DNA of 64,000 nucleotides, from positions 3,437,929-3,501,928 of the forward strand of contig NZ_CP113064.1 in NCBI RefSeq assembly GCF_026625805.1. The letters are read 5' to 3'. Under the pieces are notes generated by a model, which made no database searches, was not told where the DNA came from, and was given only the letters and a program-made list of their open reading frames with translations. Source of the DNA: Brevundimonas sp. SL130. Lineage in GTDB: Bacteria > Pseudomonadota > Alphaproteobacteria > Caulobacterales > Caulobacteraceae. The position numbers were made by a program, and so were the translations under genes. Shown piece by piece: positions 8,513-16,883 of the stretch (within the stretch, counting starts at the first letter, position 1; each line of letters starts with the position of its first letter).

Positions 8513-8545
8513 AGCCCCGGCGGAGCGATCCGCCGGGGCTTTTTG
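8513..8545 (+). terminator. terminator between the POT and TonB-receptor genes
   Basis: AGCCCCGGCGG and CCGCCGGGGCT pair around GAGCGAT-type loop bases and are followed by TTTTT. The perfect stem lies between two converging genes; the minus side lacks an equally good T-run. Confidence 0.9.
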
Positions 8546-8561
8546 CTGGTCGGCGCCGGCC

Positions 8562-10634
8562 TCAGAAGGTCTTGCGCACCCGGACCGAGACGAAGGTGCG
8601 GGGATCGACGGCGCTGTCTTCGACAAAGGCGACGGCCCGAGTCTGGCGGTTCGCGAAGACCGTCCGGGTCTGGGTGAAGTCGTCCCAGAGGTTCAGCTGG
8701 GCGCGGATCGCCAGGGTCGGCGACGGCTTGTACTCGGCGAACATCTCGAAATAGTCCGCGCCGCGCCATTTGGAGACCTGGTCCGGCGAGTAGCTGGCCT
8801 CGCCCAGGTAAGGCAGCCAGTTCACGCCCCATTGCAGCTTCCAGCGCGTGATGTCCTGCTCGATGCCGATATTGGCCTGGGTCGGCCGCGCGTCCGAAAT
8901 GGGCCGTTCTTCGCCCGTGGTCGGGTCGGTGACGGAAGTCTTGTTCCAGTCGTTGCTGAAGGTGAAGCGGGCGCCCTTCACGCCCAGCTTGTCCAGCGGC
9001 ACAGTCACGTTCAGCGACAGCCGGTCCAGCGTGCCGTCGCCGATATTGCCGACCGCCGACAGGCCGTCGGCAAGCGGGATCCGGTCGATGGCGTCGATGA
9101 TCTCGTCATGGCGATAACCGATGGAGACCACGCCCTCGCCCCAGAAGCGGCGCTCATAGGTCAGTTCCGAGATCCAGCGCTGCTCCGGCTCCAGGTCGAC
9201 ATTGCCGCCATAGACATTCTCCTCGTCCAGGTCGGCCGAGGCGGCGAAGTCCGAGAAGTCCAGCTGGCCCAGTTCGCGCTCGAAGCGGAACCGCAGCTGG
9301 TTGTTGGGCATCGGCGTCCAGGTGGCCATGAAGCGCGGCTTGGCGAAGAAGAAGCTCTTCTCCTGATTGGCGTCGCCGGACTGGCTGATGGTCGAGGCTT
9401 CGAGGCGTAGACCCGCTTCCAGCGTCAGGTCCGGGTGCAGCCGCCATGTGCCCTTGGAAAAGGCCTCGCCGCGCGTCTCCTCGACCTTGACCGAGGCGCT
9501 GGGCAGGGCGATGGGCACGCCGCCTTCGCTATAGGCCTGGTCTGTCTGGCGCATATTGTAGGCGACCTCGCCGCCGGTCTCGATGGTCAGTTTGGGCGAA
9601 CGTTCGTGACGCACCAGGGCGCGCAGGATGGTCTCGGAGCTTTCGCCCGAATAGGCGAACACCTGTTCAGGCGCGTCCACGCCGTTGTTCAGGACATTAT
9701 AGGTCGAGACCCCGTCCCAGCTGCCGAACTCGTGCATCAGCCGGGTTTCCAGCTTGAAGTGAGCGTTCAGGGGGCGTTCCCAGGTCACGCCGAACTCGCC
9801 GCCGTCCTCGTCCTCGCTTTCCAGGCTTTCGCGGAAGGCGGTGGCGGATCGGCTGGTGTTGTACCCCTGCCAGTCGCTGATCCCGTAGCGGGCGGTCAGA
9901 TCCACCTTGCCGCCCGCCAGCGGCCCGGCATAGACGCCGCGGATCGAGTCGCCGCCGCCATAGCTGTCGTTGTCGGTGACCTCGTCACGCAGGACAGTTC
10001 CGGCCGCGTCGCGGCGGATGAGGCGGCCCGGCCCGTTGGAGTCGCTGGTGCTGATCCCGTCGGACAGGGTCACGCCCCAGCTGCGGTCGCCGTCCCGAGC
10101 GGTAAACTGATAGCTGCCGCTGGAGAGGTCCTGGCCAGAACCTTCGAACTGGGTGGTGCTCCAGGTCAGGATGGACTGACGGCTGGCCTCGGCCTTCAGG
10201 ATGACGTTCACGACAACCGAGAAGCCTTGCATGTCGATGCCGGGCGCCCCGCCGCGGATCAGCTCGATCCGCTCGACCTGGCGGGCTGGAGTACGGCTGA
10301 GCACGTTCGAGCCGGCGTCGTTCTTGGAGGCGGGGCGGGCGTTGTTGATCAGCACATTGCCCACCGCGCCTTCGAAGCCCCGCGCGCCGCTGCCGTCGTC
10401 CAGTTCGAACCCAGGCACGCGGTTGACCATGTCGAGCGCGGTATTGGGCCGCTGGGCGAGGAAGAAGTCAGGCGTGAAGACCAGCACGCCGCGCTGGGCG
10501 GCGTCGGCTAAGGGCGCCTGGCGGGTCGGGCCGGTCGGCACGGGCGCCTGGGCCACTTGCGGCGCGTCGCCGGCATGGGCGGTCGCGGCGGAAAACAGCA
10601 GGGCGGTGGTGGCCAGCAGCAGGGTCTTGTTCAT
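8562..10634 (-). CDS. TonB-dependent outer-membrane receptor
   Basis: This is an outer-membrane beta-barrel taking up an unidentified ligand with TonB energy. From the ATG at 10634 (strong GAGGGGAAG ribosome site) the protein has a signal peptide ending at TAHAGDAP. A plug domain follows with NVLINNARPASK and the VERIELIRGGAPGIDMQG motif, then a long barrel ending in VRVRKTF, the C-terminal Phe expected for barrel insertion. The plug begins PDFFLAQRPNTALDMVNRVPGF. No siderophore or cobalamin genes lie nearby and no riboswitch is visible upstream, so the ligand is unknown. Confidence 0.9.
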   Translation of the reverse strand: MNKTLLLATTALLFSAATAHAGDAPQVAQAPVPTGPTRQAPLADAAQRGVLVFTPDFFLAQRPNTALDMVNRVPGFELDDGSGARGFEGAVGNVLINNARPASKNDAGSNVLSRTPARQVERIELIRGGAPGIDMQGFSVVVNVILKAEASRQSILTWSTTQFEGSGQDLSSGSYQFTARDGDRSWGVTLSDGISTSDSNGPGRLIRRDAAGTVLRDEVTDNDSYGGGDSIRGVYAGPLAGGKVDLTARYGISDWQGYNTSRSATAFRESLESEDEDGGEFGVTWERPLNAHFKLETRLMHEFGSWDGVSTYNVLNNGVDAPEQVFAYSGESSETILRALVRHERSPKLTIETGGEVAYNMRQTDQAYSEGGVPIALPSASVKVEETRGEAFSKGTWRLHPDLTLEAGLRLEASTISQSGDANQEKSFFFAKPRFMATWTPMPNNQLRFRFERELGQLDFSDFAASADLDEENVYGGNVDLEPEQRWISELTYERRFWGEGVVSIGYRHDEIIDAIDRIPLADGLSAVGNIGDGTLDRLSLNVTVPLDKLGVKGARFTFSNDWNKTSVTDPTTGEERPISDARPTQANIGIEQDITRWKLQWGVNWLPYLGEASYSPDQVSKWRGADYFEMFAEYKPSPTLAIRAQLNLWDDFTQTRTVFANRQTRAVAFVEDSAVDPRTFVSVRVRKTF

Positions 10635-10797
10635 CGGTCTTCCCCTCAAGTTCGTCGGCGAGAGGTGTGCCGATCCGTTCCGTTCATCTCCAGTTACAAG
10701 GTGGAAAGGTGGATTAAATCGGCGACAGCATTACCGGATGTTCACGTGCCTATACTTTCGATTGTGAGACTATACGGTCATGAACAGGGGGACGGAC

Positions 10798-11724
10798 ATG
10801 AAAGCATTGATTCTGGCTTTGGGCCTGATCGCTGCGGCGACGCCGACGCTGGCCCAGACGGCCGAGGAGCCCGCCACGGTCGATGAGATCATTGTGGTCG
10901 CGCGCCGGATCGAGGGGCCGATGTGGGAGGTCCAACGCGGCGACAGCACGCTGATCCTGGTGGGATCGATTAACGGCCTGCCGCGAGACATGGAATGGCG
11001 CACAGACGCTCTGGTCTCAGCGGTGGAAGGGGCGGATCGGGTGCTGTTCCCGATACAGGGTCAGGCGTCGTTGGCGGATGTCGGACGGCTGCTCTGGCGG
11101 ATGCGAACCCTGACGCGCCTGCCCGACGGCCGCACGAGCGCAGATTATCTCTCGCCCGATCTTGAGGCGCGGGTGGAACGGATTACGGCCGAGGGGCCAA
11201 GCCGCCAAAGCATGATGATGCTGTCGGCCGACCTGATGGAACATGGCGGCTATGCCCGCCGCGCGCGCCCAGTGTCGGAGGTGGTGCGACGGGCGGCGCG
11301 CGCGTCCCGCAAGCCGGCCGAACCGGTTGGTGTCTTTCACGGCGACGAAATGGTCGAGAAGATCCTGACCACGCCGCCCGAAGCCTATCTGGACTGTATC
11401 GAAAAGGCGGCGACGGCCGCAGAAGCCGGGGAGGCCGAGGGCGAGCGACGGGCGGAAGCTTGGCGACGCAGGCAGGTGCCGGCGGTGCTGGCCTCGCCGC
11501 TGGAGCAGGCGACGAACGCCTGCTCCTATTGGGCGGTGATGGGCGAGGGCGAGAGATTGCGGGGCATCTGGAACAAGGCCGTCGATGAGGCCTTGTCGCA
11601 GCCCGGGGTAACAGTGGCCATCGCGCCGCTTCGGCTGTTGGCGGAGACCGACGGCGTCCTGGACCGGCTGGAAACCCAGGGGCTGGAGCCGATCGGACCC
11701 GAGTGGCGGCCCGTGGCCCCCTGA
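10798..11724 (+). CDS. TraB/GumN-like secreted protein
   Basis: This is a probable periplasmic protein of the TraB/GumN (ChaN-like) superfamily. From the ATG at 10798, with GGGGGA at proper spacing, there is a signal peptide (MKALILALGLIAAATPTLAQ). The mature start GPMWEVQRGDSTLILVGSIN matches the family's first strand and glycine-containing segment. The product is 308 residues; an upstream in-frame ATG at 10780 would add six residues. It is divergent from the TonB receptor with about 160 bases between, so the two may share control. A second paralogue is encoded at 33878-34846. Confidence 0.72.
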   Translation: MKALILALGLIAAATPTLAQTAEEPATVDEIIVVARRIEGPMWEVQRGDSTLILVGSINGLPRDMEWRTDALVSAVEGADRVLFPIQGQASLADVGRLLWRMRTLTRLPDGRTSADYLSPDLEARVERITAEGPSRQSMMMLSADLMEHGGYARRARPVSEVVRRAARASRKPAEPVGVFHGDEMVEKILTTPPEAYLDCIEKAATAAEAGEAEGERRAEAWRRRQVPAVLASPLEQATNACSYWAVMGEGERLRGIWNKAVDEALSQPGVTVAIAPLRLLAETDGVLDRLETQGLEPIGPEWRPVAP

Positions 11725-11856
11725 CCCCTTAGGTCGCGGGGCCCGGCGGTCGGGAACGGCCTCGCCCATGCCGGCGCTGCTGCGTTCGGCGGGCATGGTG
11801 CTTGCTCTCGAGTGTGGCGCGGAAAAACCGCGTCGAAGGCCAAGGCGCCTTTGACG

Positions 11857-13281
11857 TCAGACCGCTGTTCCGCCGACGGTCAGGCCGCCCATCTTCAGCG
11901 AGGGCTGGCCTATGCCGACGGGGACGCCCTGGCCGGCCTTGCCGCAGACGCCGACGCCGGGGTCGAAGGCGAAGTCGTCGCCGATCATCTGGATCTTGGT
12001 CAGGGCCGTGGCGCCGTCGCCGATCAGGGTGGCGCCGCGCACCGGTGCAGTGATGACCCCGTCCTCGATCAGATAGGCCTCGTTGCACTGGAAGACGAAC
12101 TTGCCGTTGGTGATGTCCACCTGGCCGCCCGAGAAGTTGGCGGCGTAGAGGCCCCGCTTGGTATTGGCGATCATGTCGGCCTTCGAATCCTTGCCCGCCT
12201 CCATGAAGGTGTTGGTCATGCGCGGCATGGGCATGTGGGCGAAGGACTGGCGACGGCCGTTGCCGGTGGCGGCGACGCCCAGCTGACGCGCCGACAGCCG
12301 GTCGTGCATCAGGCCGACCATGATCCCGTCCTCGATCAGGACGGTGCGCGAGGTGGGCGTGCCCTCGTCATCGACCGACAGGGAGCCGCGACGCCCGGCG
12401 ATGGAGCCGTCGTCGACCACGGTGACGCCGGGGGCGGCGACGCGCTGGCCCATCATGCCGTTGAAGACGGACGAGCCCTTCCTGTGGAAGTCGCCTTCGA
12501 AGCCGTGGCCGATGGCCTCGTGCAGCAGGACGCCGGGCCAGCCGGCCCCCAGGACCACGTCCATCTCGCCCGCCGGGCAGTCGATGGCGTCCAGATTGAC
12601 CAGGGCCTGGCGCAGGGCCTCGTCCACCTGGGCCTGCCAGCGCTCGGGCGCCACCCAAGCCTCGAAGCCGGCGCGGCCGCCGGCGCCGGCGCCGGCGCTC
12701 TCGCGCTTGCCGTTCTGTTCGACGGTGACGGAGACGTTCAGCCGGACCAGGGGGCGGATATCGCGCACCACCCGTTCGTCGGCGCGCAGGATCTCGATGG
12801 CGCGGCGCTCGCCGACCAGGGAGGCCGAGACCTGGACCACGCGCGGGTCGCGGGCGCGGGCCCAGGCGTCGATCTCGGCCAGCAGGGCGATCTTGTCGGA
12901 GAAGGCCGGCGAGGCCAGGGGATCGACGGCGTCATAAAGCTGCTGATTGGTGGCGCGCGGTCCCTCGGCGACGCGGGCGGCGTGGCCTTGCTTGGCCAGG
13001 GCGGCGCTGTCGGCAGCGCGGCGCAGGGCGGCGGCCGAGATCTCGTTGGCGTGGGCGTAGCCGGCGGTCTCGCCCGCCACGACCCGCAGGCCGAAGCCCT
13101 CGGTCGCGTCATAGGCGGCGGACTTCAGCCGGCCGTCGTCGAACACCAGGCTCTCGCTCTCGGACCGTTCCAGGAACAGCTCGCCGTCGTCGGCGCCGGC
13201 CAGGGCCGTCTTCAGGATCGACAGGGCTTCGTCGGTATCGGCGGCGTCGAGGATGAGGGGCGGGGCGGCGTGAACGGTCAT
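11857..13281 (-). CDS. tldD: metalloprotease TldD
   Basis: This is the TldD subunit of the TldD/TldE heterodimeric zinc protease, known for trimming peptides such as microcin B17 precursor and for CcdA turnover. The 474-residue product carries HEAIGHGFEGD at about residues 254-264, the HExxxH metal motif of TldD, plus the conserved C-terminal GGQVDITNGKFVFQCNEAY region. The partner gene tldE/pmbA is not in this window, which is common. It appears monocistronic. Confidence 0.93.
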   Translation of the reverse strand: MTVHAAPPLILDAADTDEALSILKTALAGADDGELFLERSESESLVFDDGRLKSAAYDATEGFGLRVVAGETAGYAHANEISAAALRRAADSAALAKQGHAARVAEGPRATNQQLYDAVDPLASPAFSDKIALLAEIDAWARARDPRVVQVSASLVGERRAIEILRADERVVRDIRPLVRLNVSVTVEQNGKRESAGAGAGGRAGFEAWVAPERWQAQVDEALRQALVNLDAIDCPAGEMDVVLGAGWPGVLLHEAIGHGFEGDFHRKGSSVFNGMMGQRVAAPGVTVVDDGSIAGRRGSLSVDDEGTPTSRTVLIEDGIMVGLMHDRLSARQLGVAATGNGRRQSFAHMPMPRMTNTFMEAGKDSKADMIANTKRGLYAANFSGGQVDITNGKFVFQCNEAYLIEDGVITAPVRGATLIGDGATALTKIQMIGDDFAFDPGVGVCGKAGQGVPVGIGQPSLKMGGLTVGGTAV

Positions 13282-13782
13282 GGGCTGTAGGTAGGGGTTG
13301 GCGAGCGGTTCGTCACCTCGCGGCGAGGAATAGACTCAATCCACTCGAATCTTTTGGAGTCAATTTCAGTGTGTGTTTCCGGCGATCTCCTTGCGGCGTT
13401 GGGCCAGGCGAGGCTTGGAACCCAGCGACGCCGAAGGCGAAATCCGTCAGCGCGCGGCCCTACGCCCGGAATGAAGAAAGAGAAGAGGCCAGCGCGCACA
13501 ATGACGCTGGCCCGCTTCAAACAATTTCAACGACTTGTGAACATCCAGCGCCTTTCGACCCACCGGTGGCCGGCAGTGTGAGATCATCTTTGCATGAGAA
13601 GCGACACCACAGCCCCCATCGACCGCCACCGCGCCGTTTTCGGCAGGTTTGGCGCCTCTGGCACGTTTGGCGCCTTGGCACGCTGTTTTCGCGCCATTCG
13701 CGCCAGAACGGGCGTCACATCATATTTCGCCATTCAGGGCGTAGCGCAGCAAAAGCCCGGAAGGACAAAAACGAGGGCCGAC
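13282..13782. other. 501-base gap without a supported gene
   Basis: No reading frame here has convincing composition or a ribosome site. It holds a tandem duplication of a 17-18-base unit (GTTTGGCGCCTCTGGCAC at 13647-13664 followed by GTTTGGCGCCTTGGCAC at 13665-13681) and a loose GACTC/GAGTC inverted pair near 13333-13360. The middle part is GC-rich and featureless to my eye. Confidence 0.5.
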
Positions 13783-14532
13783 CTACCGCGCCAGCTTCCC
13801 CTTGGCCTTATCGGCCGACAAAACGACGTCCGGATCCGGCGCCGCGATCTCCTCGCCGCAATGGTCCAGCACCGCCAGGATGTGGCGCATCAGATTGAGG
13901 CGGGCCGTCTTCTTGTCGTCGGTGGCGACGACGGTCCAGGGGGCGAAGTCGCGATCCGTCGCGTCCAGCATCCGGTCGCGGGCGTCGGAATAGGCGTCGA
14001 ACCGAGTCTCGGCCTCCGCGTCCAGCGACGACAGCTTGAACCGTTTCAGCGGATCGACGCGGCGTTCCCTCAGCCGCTCGGCCTGTTCCTTGCGCGAGAT
14101 GTCGAGCCACAGCTTGATCAGAATAATCCCGTCGTCGGTCAGCATCCGCTCGAACCGCGGGGCGTCGGTCAGGAACTGGGCGTACTGCTCGGGCGTGCAA
14201 TAGCCCATGACCGGCTCGACCCCGGCGCGGTTGTACCAGGACCGGTTGAAGATGACCGTCTCGCCCGCCGCCGGCAGGTGCGGCACGTAACGCTGGAAAT
14301 ACCACTGGCCGGTCTCCCGGTCGCTGGGCTTGGGCAGGGCGACGACGCGGGTCTGGCGCGGGGACATGTATTCGGTCAGCCGCTTGATGGCCCCGTCCTT
14401 GCCGGCGGTGTCGCGCCCCTCGAGCACGATGACGACGCGCAGACCGTGTGCGATGGTCCAGGCCTGGGTCTTCACCATGGCGAGTTGAAGCTGTTCGAGC
14501 TCGGTTTCGTAGGCGTCGGTCTTTTTTCCCAT
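13783..14532 (-). CDS. ppk2: polyphosphate kinase 2 (PPK2 family)
   Basis: This transfers phosphate between polyphosphate and nucleoside di- or monophosphates. The 249-residue product has Walker A EGRDTAGKDGAIKR, the conserved SPRQTRVVALPKPSDRE segment, FNRSWYNRAGVEPVMG (Walker B region) and the lid arginines KEQAERLRERRVDPLKRFKLS. This arrangement is typical of single-domain PPK2. The start at 14532 (MGKKTDAYETELEQLQ) removes a poorly plausible N-terminal extension. The exact class (ADP or AMP preference) cannot be decided by eye. Confidence 0.92.
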   Translation of the reverse strand: MGKKTDAYETELEQLQLAMVKTQAWTIAHGLRVVIVLEGRDTAGKDGAIKRLTEYMSPRQTRVVALPKPSDRETGQWYFQRYVPHLPAAGETVIFNRSWYNRAGVEPVMGYCTPEQYAQFLTDAPRFERMLTDDGIILIKLWLDISRKEQAERLRERRVDPLKRFKLSSLDAEAETRFDAYSDARDRMLDATDRDFAPWTVVATDDKKTARLNLMRHILAVLDHCGEEIAAPDPDVVLSADKAKGKLAR

Positions 14533-14664
14533 AGGGCGACAGTGGAACGGGGGCCCCGCCAGGGCAAGCGGAGCGGCGGAACGCGGCCCGAAGATGACGA
14601 TCTTCTCACGTGCCCGCACCGCCCGTCGGGGTTAGGGTGGTCCGAACCGGGAGGGGTTTCGACG

Positions 14665-15789
14665 ATGCTGAACCGCCGAATGCTAATGATGTCCAGCGTA
14701 GCCGCCGCGACCGCCGGAGCGACGGTCGCCAGAGCCGCATCCGCCGACGCCTATGAAGCCGCGCTGGAGGCCGCCTTCGCCCAGACCCAGCCGGTCGCCC
14801 TGGCCGGCGGGATGGTGACGCGCGAAGGCCTGGTCTGGTCCGGGGCGCGGGGCGTGCGTCGGGTCGGCGCAAGCGATCCCGCGACCCTGGACGACCGCTG
14901 GCACCTGGGGTCCAACACCAAGGCGATGACGGCGGCGCTGTATGGGCGACTGGTCGATCAGGGACGGGCGGACTGGGACACGGCGATGGGCGACCTGTTC
15001 CCGGGGATGAAGATCGATCCGGCCTGGGAAGGCGCGAGCCTCAGCGACTTCATGCATCACCGGGCGGGCGTGAAGGACGCCGACGCCCTGGGCATGATCT
15101 TCTTCATGACGGCGCGGGGCGACCCCCGCCCCCTGCCGCAGCAGCGGCGGGCCGTGGTCGAGCGGATCCTGGGCGCCGCGCCCACGGGCGCCAAGGGAAC
15201 GTTCGAATACGCCAACGCCAACTATATGCTGGTCGGGGCGGCGATCGAGGCGATCACGGGCCAGTCGTGGGAAGAGACCATGCAGGCCGAGTTGTTCGCG
15301 CCCCTGGGCCTGACCTCGGCCGGGTTCGGCGCGCCCAAGACCAATACGACGGGCGGGGCCAATGTCTGGGGCCACCAGAGCAAAGGGGCGGCGCGCACCG
15401 CCGTGGATCCGGCCGATCCGGGTGCGGACAATCCAGCGGCCCTGGGGCCGGCGGGCACGGTCCATATGAGCCTGGCCGACTATGGCCGCTGGCTGAGACT
15501 GTTCCTGACGGACGGCGACGGCTGGCTGAAACCCGAGACGATCCGCCTACTGACGGTTCCAGGCGCCGGCGAAGGCCTGCCCTACGCTCTGGGATGGATC
15601 GCGCCGACGCAGATTCCCTGGGCCGGCGGGCCGGTGCTGACCCACGATGGATCAAACACCCTGTGGTACGCCACCGCCATAGTGGCGCCGGCGCGAGGCC
15701 TGGCCTTCATCGGCCTGAGCAATGAGGGCGCCGGCCAGGCGGCGACCAGCGGCCTGATGCGGAACCTGGTCGCGACCCTGGCCGGATAG
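14665..15789 (+). CDS. serine hydrolase of the beta-lactamase/PBP fold (class C-like)
   Basis: This is a predicted exported penicillin-binding-protein-like hydrolase. The 374-residue product starts at an ATG preceded by GGGAGGGG and has a twin-arginine-like signal (NRRMLMMSSVAAATAGATVARA). The catalytic motifs are SNTK (Ser83-Lys86), YAN in FEYANANYMLVG and THDGSN near the C-terminus in place of KTG. This set fits class C beta-lactamase-related esterases or D-aminopeptidases more than true resistance enzymes. A perfect 15-bp inverted repeat follows the stop. Confidence 0.87.
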   Translation: MLNRRMLMMSSVAAATAGATVARAASADAYEAALEAAFAQTQPVALAGGMVTREGLVWSGARGVRRVGASDPATLDDRWHLGSNTKAMTAALYGRLVDQGRADWDTAMGDLFPGMKIDPAWEGASLSDFMHHRAGVKDADALGMIFFMTARGDPRPLPQQRRAVVERILGAAPTGAKGTFEYANANYMLVGAAIEAITGQSWEETMQAELFAPLGLTSAGFGAPKTNTTGGANVWGHQSKGAARTAVDPADPGADNPAALGPAGTVHMSLADYGRWLRLFLTDGDGWLKPETIRLLTVPGAGEGLPYALGWIAPTQIPWAGGPVLTHDGSNTLWYATAIVAPARGLAFIGLSNEGAGQAATSGLMRNLVATLAG

Positions 15790-15821
15790 GACACCAGGCC
15801 CGATCGCGCGCGCCCCCTATG

Positions 15822-15867
15822 TCTAGACCAATCGTCGCTTGAGTTGGCGATGGACGATTGGTCTAGA
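15822..15867. repeat. perfect 15-bp inverted repeat between converging genes
   Basis: TCTAGACCAATCGTC at 15822-15836 and its exact reverse complement at 15853-15867 flank a 16-base loop. There is no T-run on the plus side (ATTCTTGC follows), so it is not a classical terminator, though it lies exactly where one is expected between the hydrolase gene and mscL. Another CTCTAGA-type sequence occurs at about 15900. Confidence 0.85.
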
Positions 15868-15901
15868 TTCTTGCTTTTCGCATTCTTAGCCGGCGAATGC
15901 T

Positions 15902-16324
15902 CTAGACGCCGGGGCGGGACTTCAGCGTATCGCGGATTTCGGTCAGCAAGGCCTCGGTCGCGGTCGGCGCCGAGGGGGCCGGATCGGGCTTGGCGGCTTC
16001 CTGGCGACGCAGGGCGTTGATCCCCTTGACCACCATGAAGACCACGAAGGCGACGATCAGGAACTGGATCACCGTATTGGCGAAGGCGCCGTACTGGATC
16101 GCGACCTTTTCCACCGTCTCGGTCGCCGGGTTTTCCGGGCGCAGCACCCATTCCAGCTCGGAAAAGTCGATGCCGCCGGTCAGCAGGCCGATGGGCGGCA
16201 TGACCACCTGATCGACCAGGCTTTTGACGATGCCGTTGAAGGCGGCGCCGATGATCACCCCGACGGCCAGATCGACGACGTTTCCCTTGACCGCAAACTC
16301 GCGGAATTCGGACAGAAGGCTCAT
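15902..16324 (-). CDS. mscL: large-conductance mechanosensitive channel
   Basis: This is a homopentameric inner-membrane channel opening under osmotic down-shock. The 140-residue sequence starts [29 protein letters not shown], the canonical MscL N-terminus and TM1. It then has the periplasmic loop, TM2 ([16 protein letters not shown]) and a C-terminal helix ending [12 protein letters not shown]. It lies 23 bases downstream of ihfB on the same strand, so the two may be co-transcribed. Confidence 0.95.
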   Translation of the reverse strand: MSLLSEFREFAVKGNVVDLAVGVIIGAAFNGIVKSLVDQVVMPPIGLLTGGIDFSELEWVLRPENPATETVEKVAIQYGAFANTVIQFLIVAFVVFMVVKGINALRRQEAAKPDPAPSAPTATEALLTEIRDTLKSRPGV

Positions 16325-16347
16325 GGGGTCGCTCGGTCTTTAGAGGT

Positions 16348-16638
16348 TCAGGCGTCGCCGGACGCGTTCAGACGCTCGCGCAGTTCCTTGCCGCTCTTGA
16401 AGAAGGGCACGGCCTTGGCCGGCACGTCCACCGTCTCGCCGGTGCGCGGATTGCGCCCCAGACGCGCCGGGCGGGACCGCACCGAGAAGGCGCCGAAACC
16501 GCGCAGCTCGACCCGACCGCCCTCAGCGAGGGCGCCGGTCATCTTGCCGAGGATGACATTCACCAGCCGCTCCACCTCCGCATGGGTCAGGTGGGTGTTT
16601 TCGGCCGCAAGTTTCTCGATCAGTTCGGACTTGATCAT
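16348..16638 (-). CDS. ihfB: integration host factor subunit beta
   Basis: This is a DNA-bending nucleoid protein working as a heterodimer with IhfA. The 96-residue product begins [26 protein letters not shown] and has the DNA-binding arm with GRNPRTGE and the intercalating proline. The ending [15 protein letters not shown] is typical of IhfB rather than HU. The gene lies downstream of the rpsA transcription unit on the same strand, separated by a terminator, a pattern matching the rpsA-ihfB neighbourhood in many proteobacteria. Confidence 0.92.
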   Translation of the reverse strand: MIKSELIEKLAAENTHLTHAEVERLVNVILGKMTGALAEGGRVELRGFGAFSVRSRPARLGRNPRTGETVDVPAKAVPFFKSGKELRERLNASGDA

Positions 16639-16792
16639 CAGGCCCCCTGCCAGCGCGTGATCGACGGGTCAGCCCCCGTCGAGGATCCAGACACGCACCC
16701 TAACCCCCGCTGGTCGCGGGAAAAAGCCCTTATCCACCAAGGACAGGCGGCATTCGCACGATTTATGTGCGGTTCCGTACACTCGTATGCGT

Positions 16793-16833
16793 CAAAAAGA
16801 GAAAAGGGCGACGGGATCGCTCCCGCCGCCCTT
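16793..16833 (-). terminator. terminator downstream of rpsA
   Basis: On the minus strand GGGCGGCGGGA and TCCCGTCGCCC form a stem with one mismatch, followed by CTTTTCTCTTTTTG. It lies about 50 bases beyond the rpsA stop, separating rpsA from ihfB. Confidence 0.75.
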
Positions 16834-16883
16834 CAGTCTTTTTACGCTACCGCGAAGCGCGAGGCGCTCCGCAGCTTAAGCGC

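Noticed and set aside
13354..13629. Short arginine-rich ORFs on both strands between tldD and ppk2
   Set aside because: They overlap each other, lack ribosome sites and have shadow-type composition.
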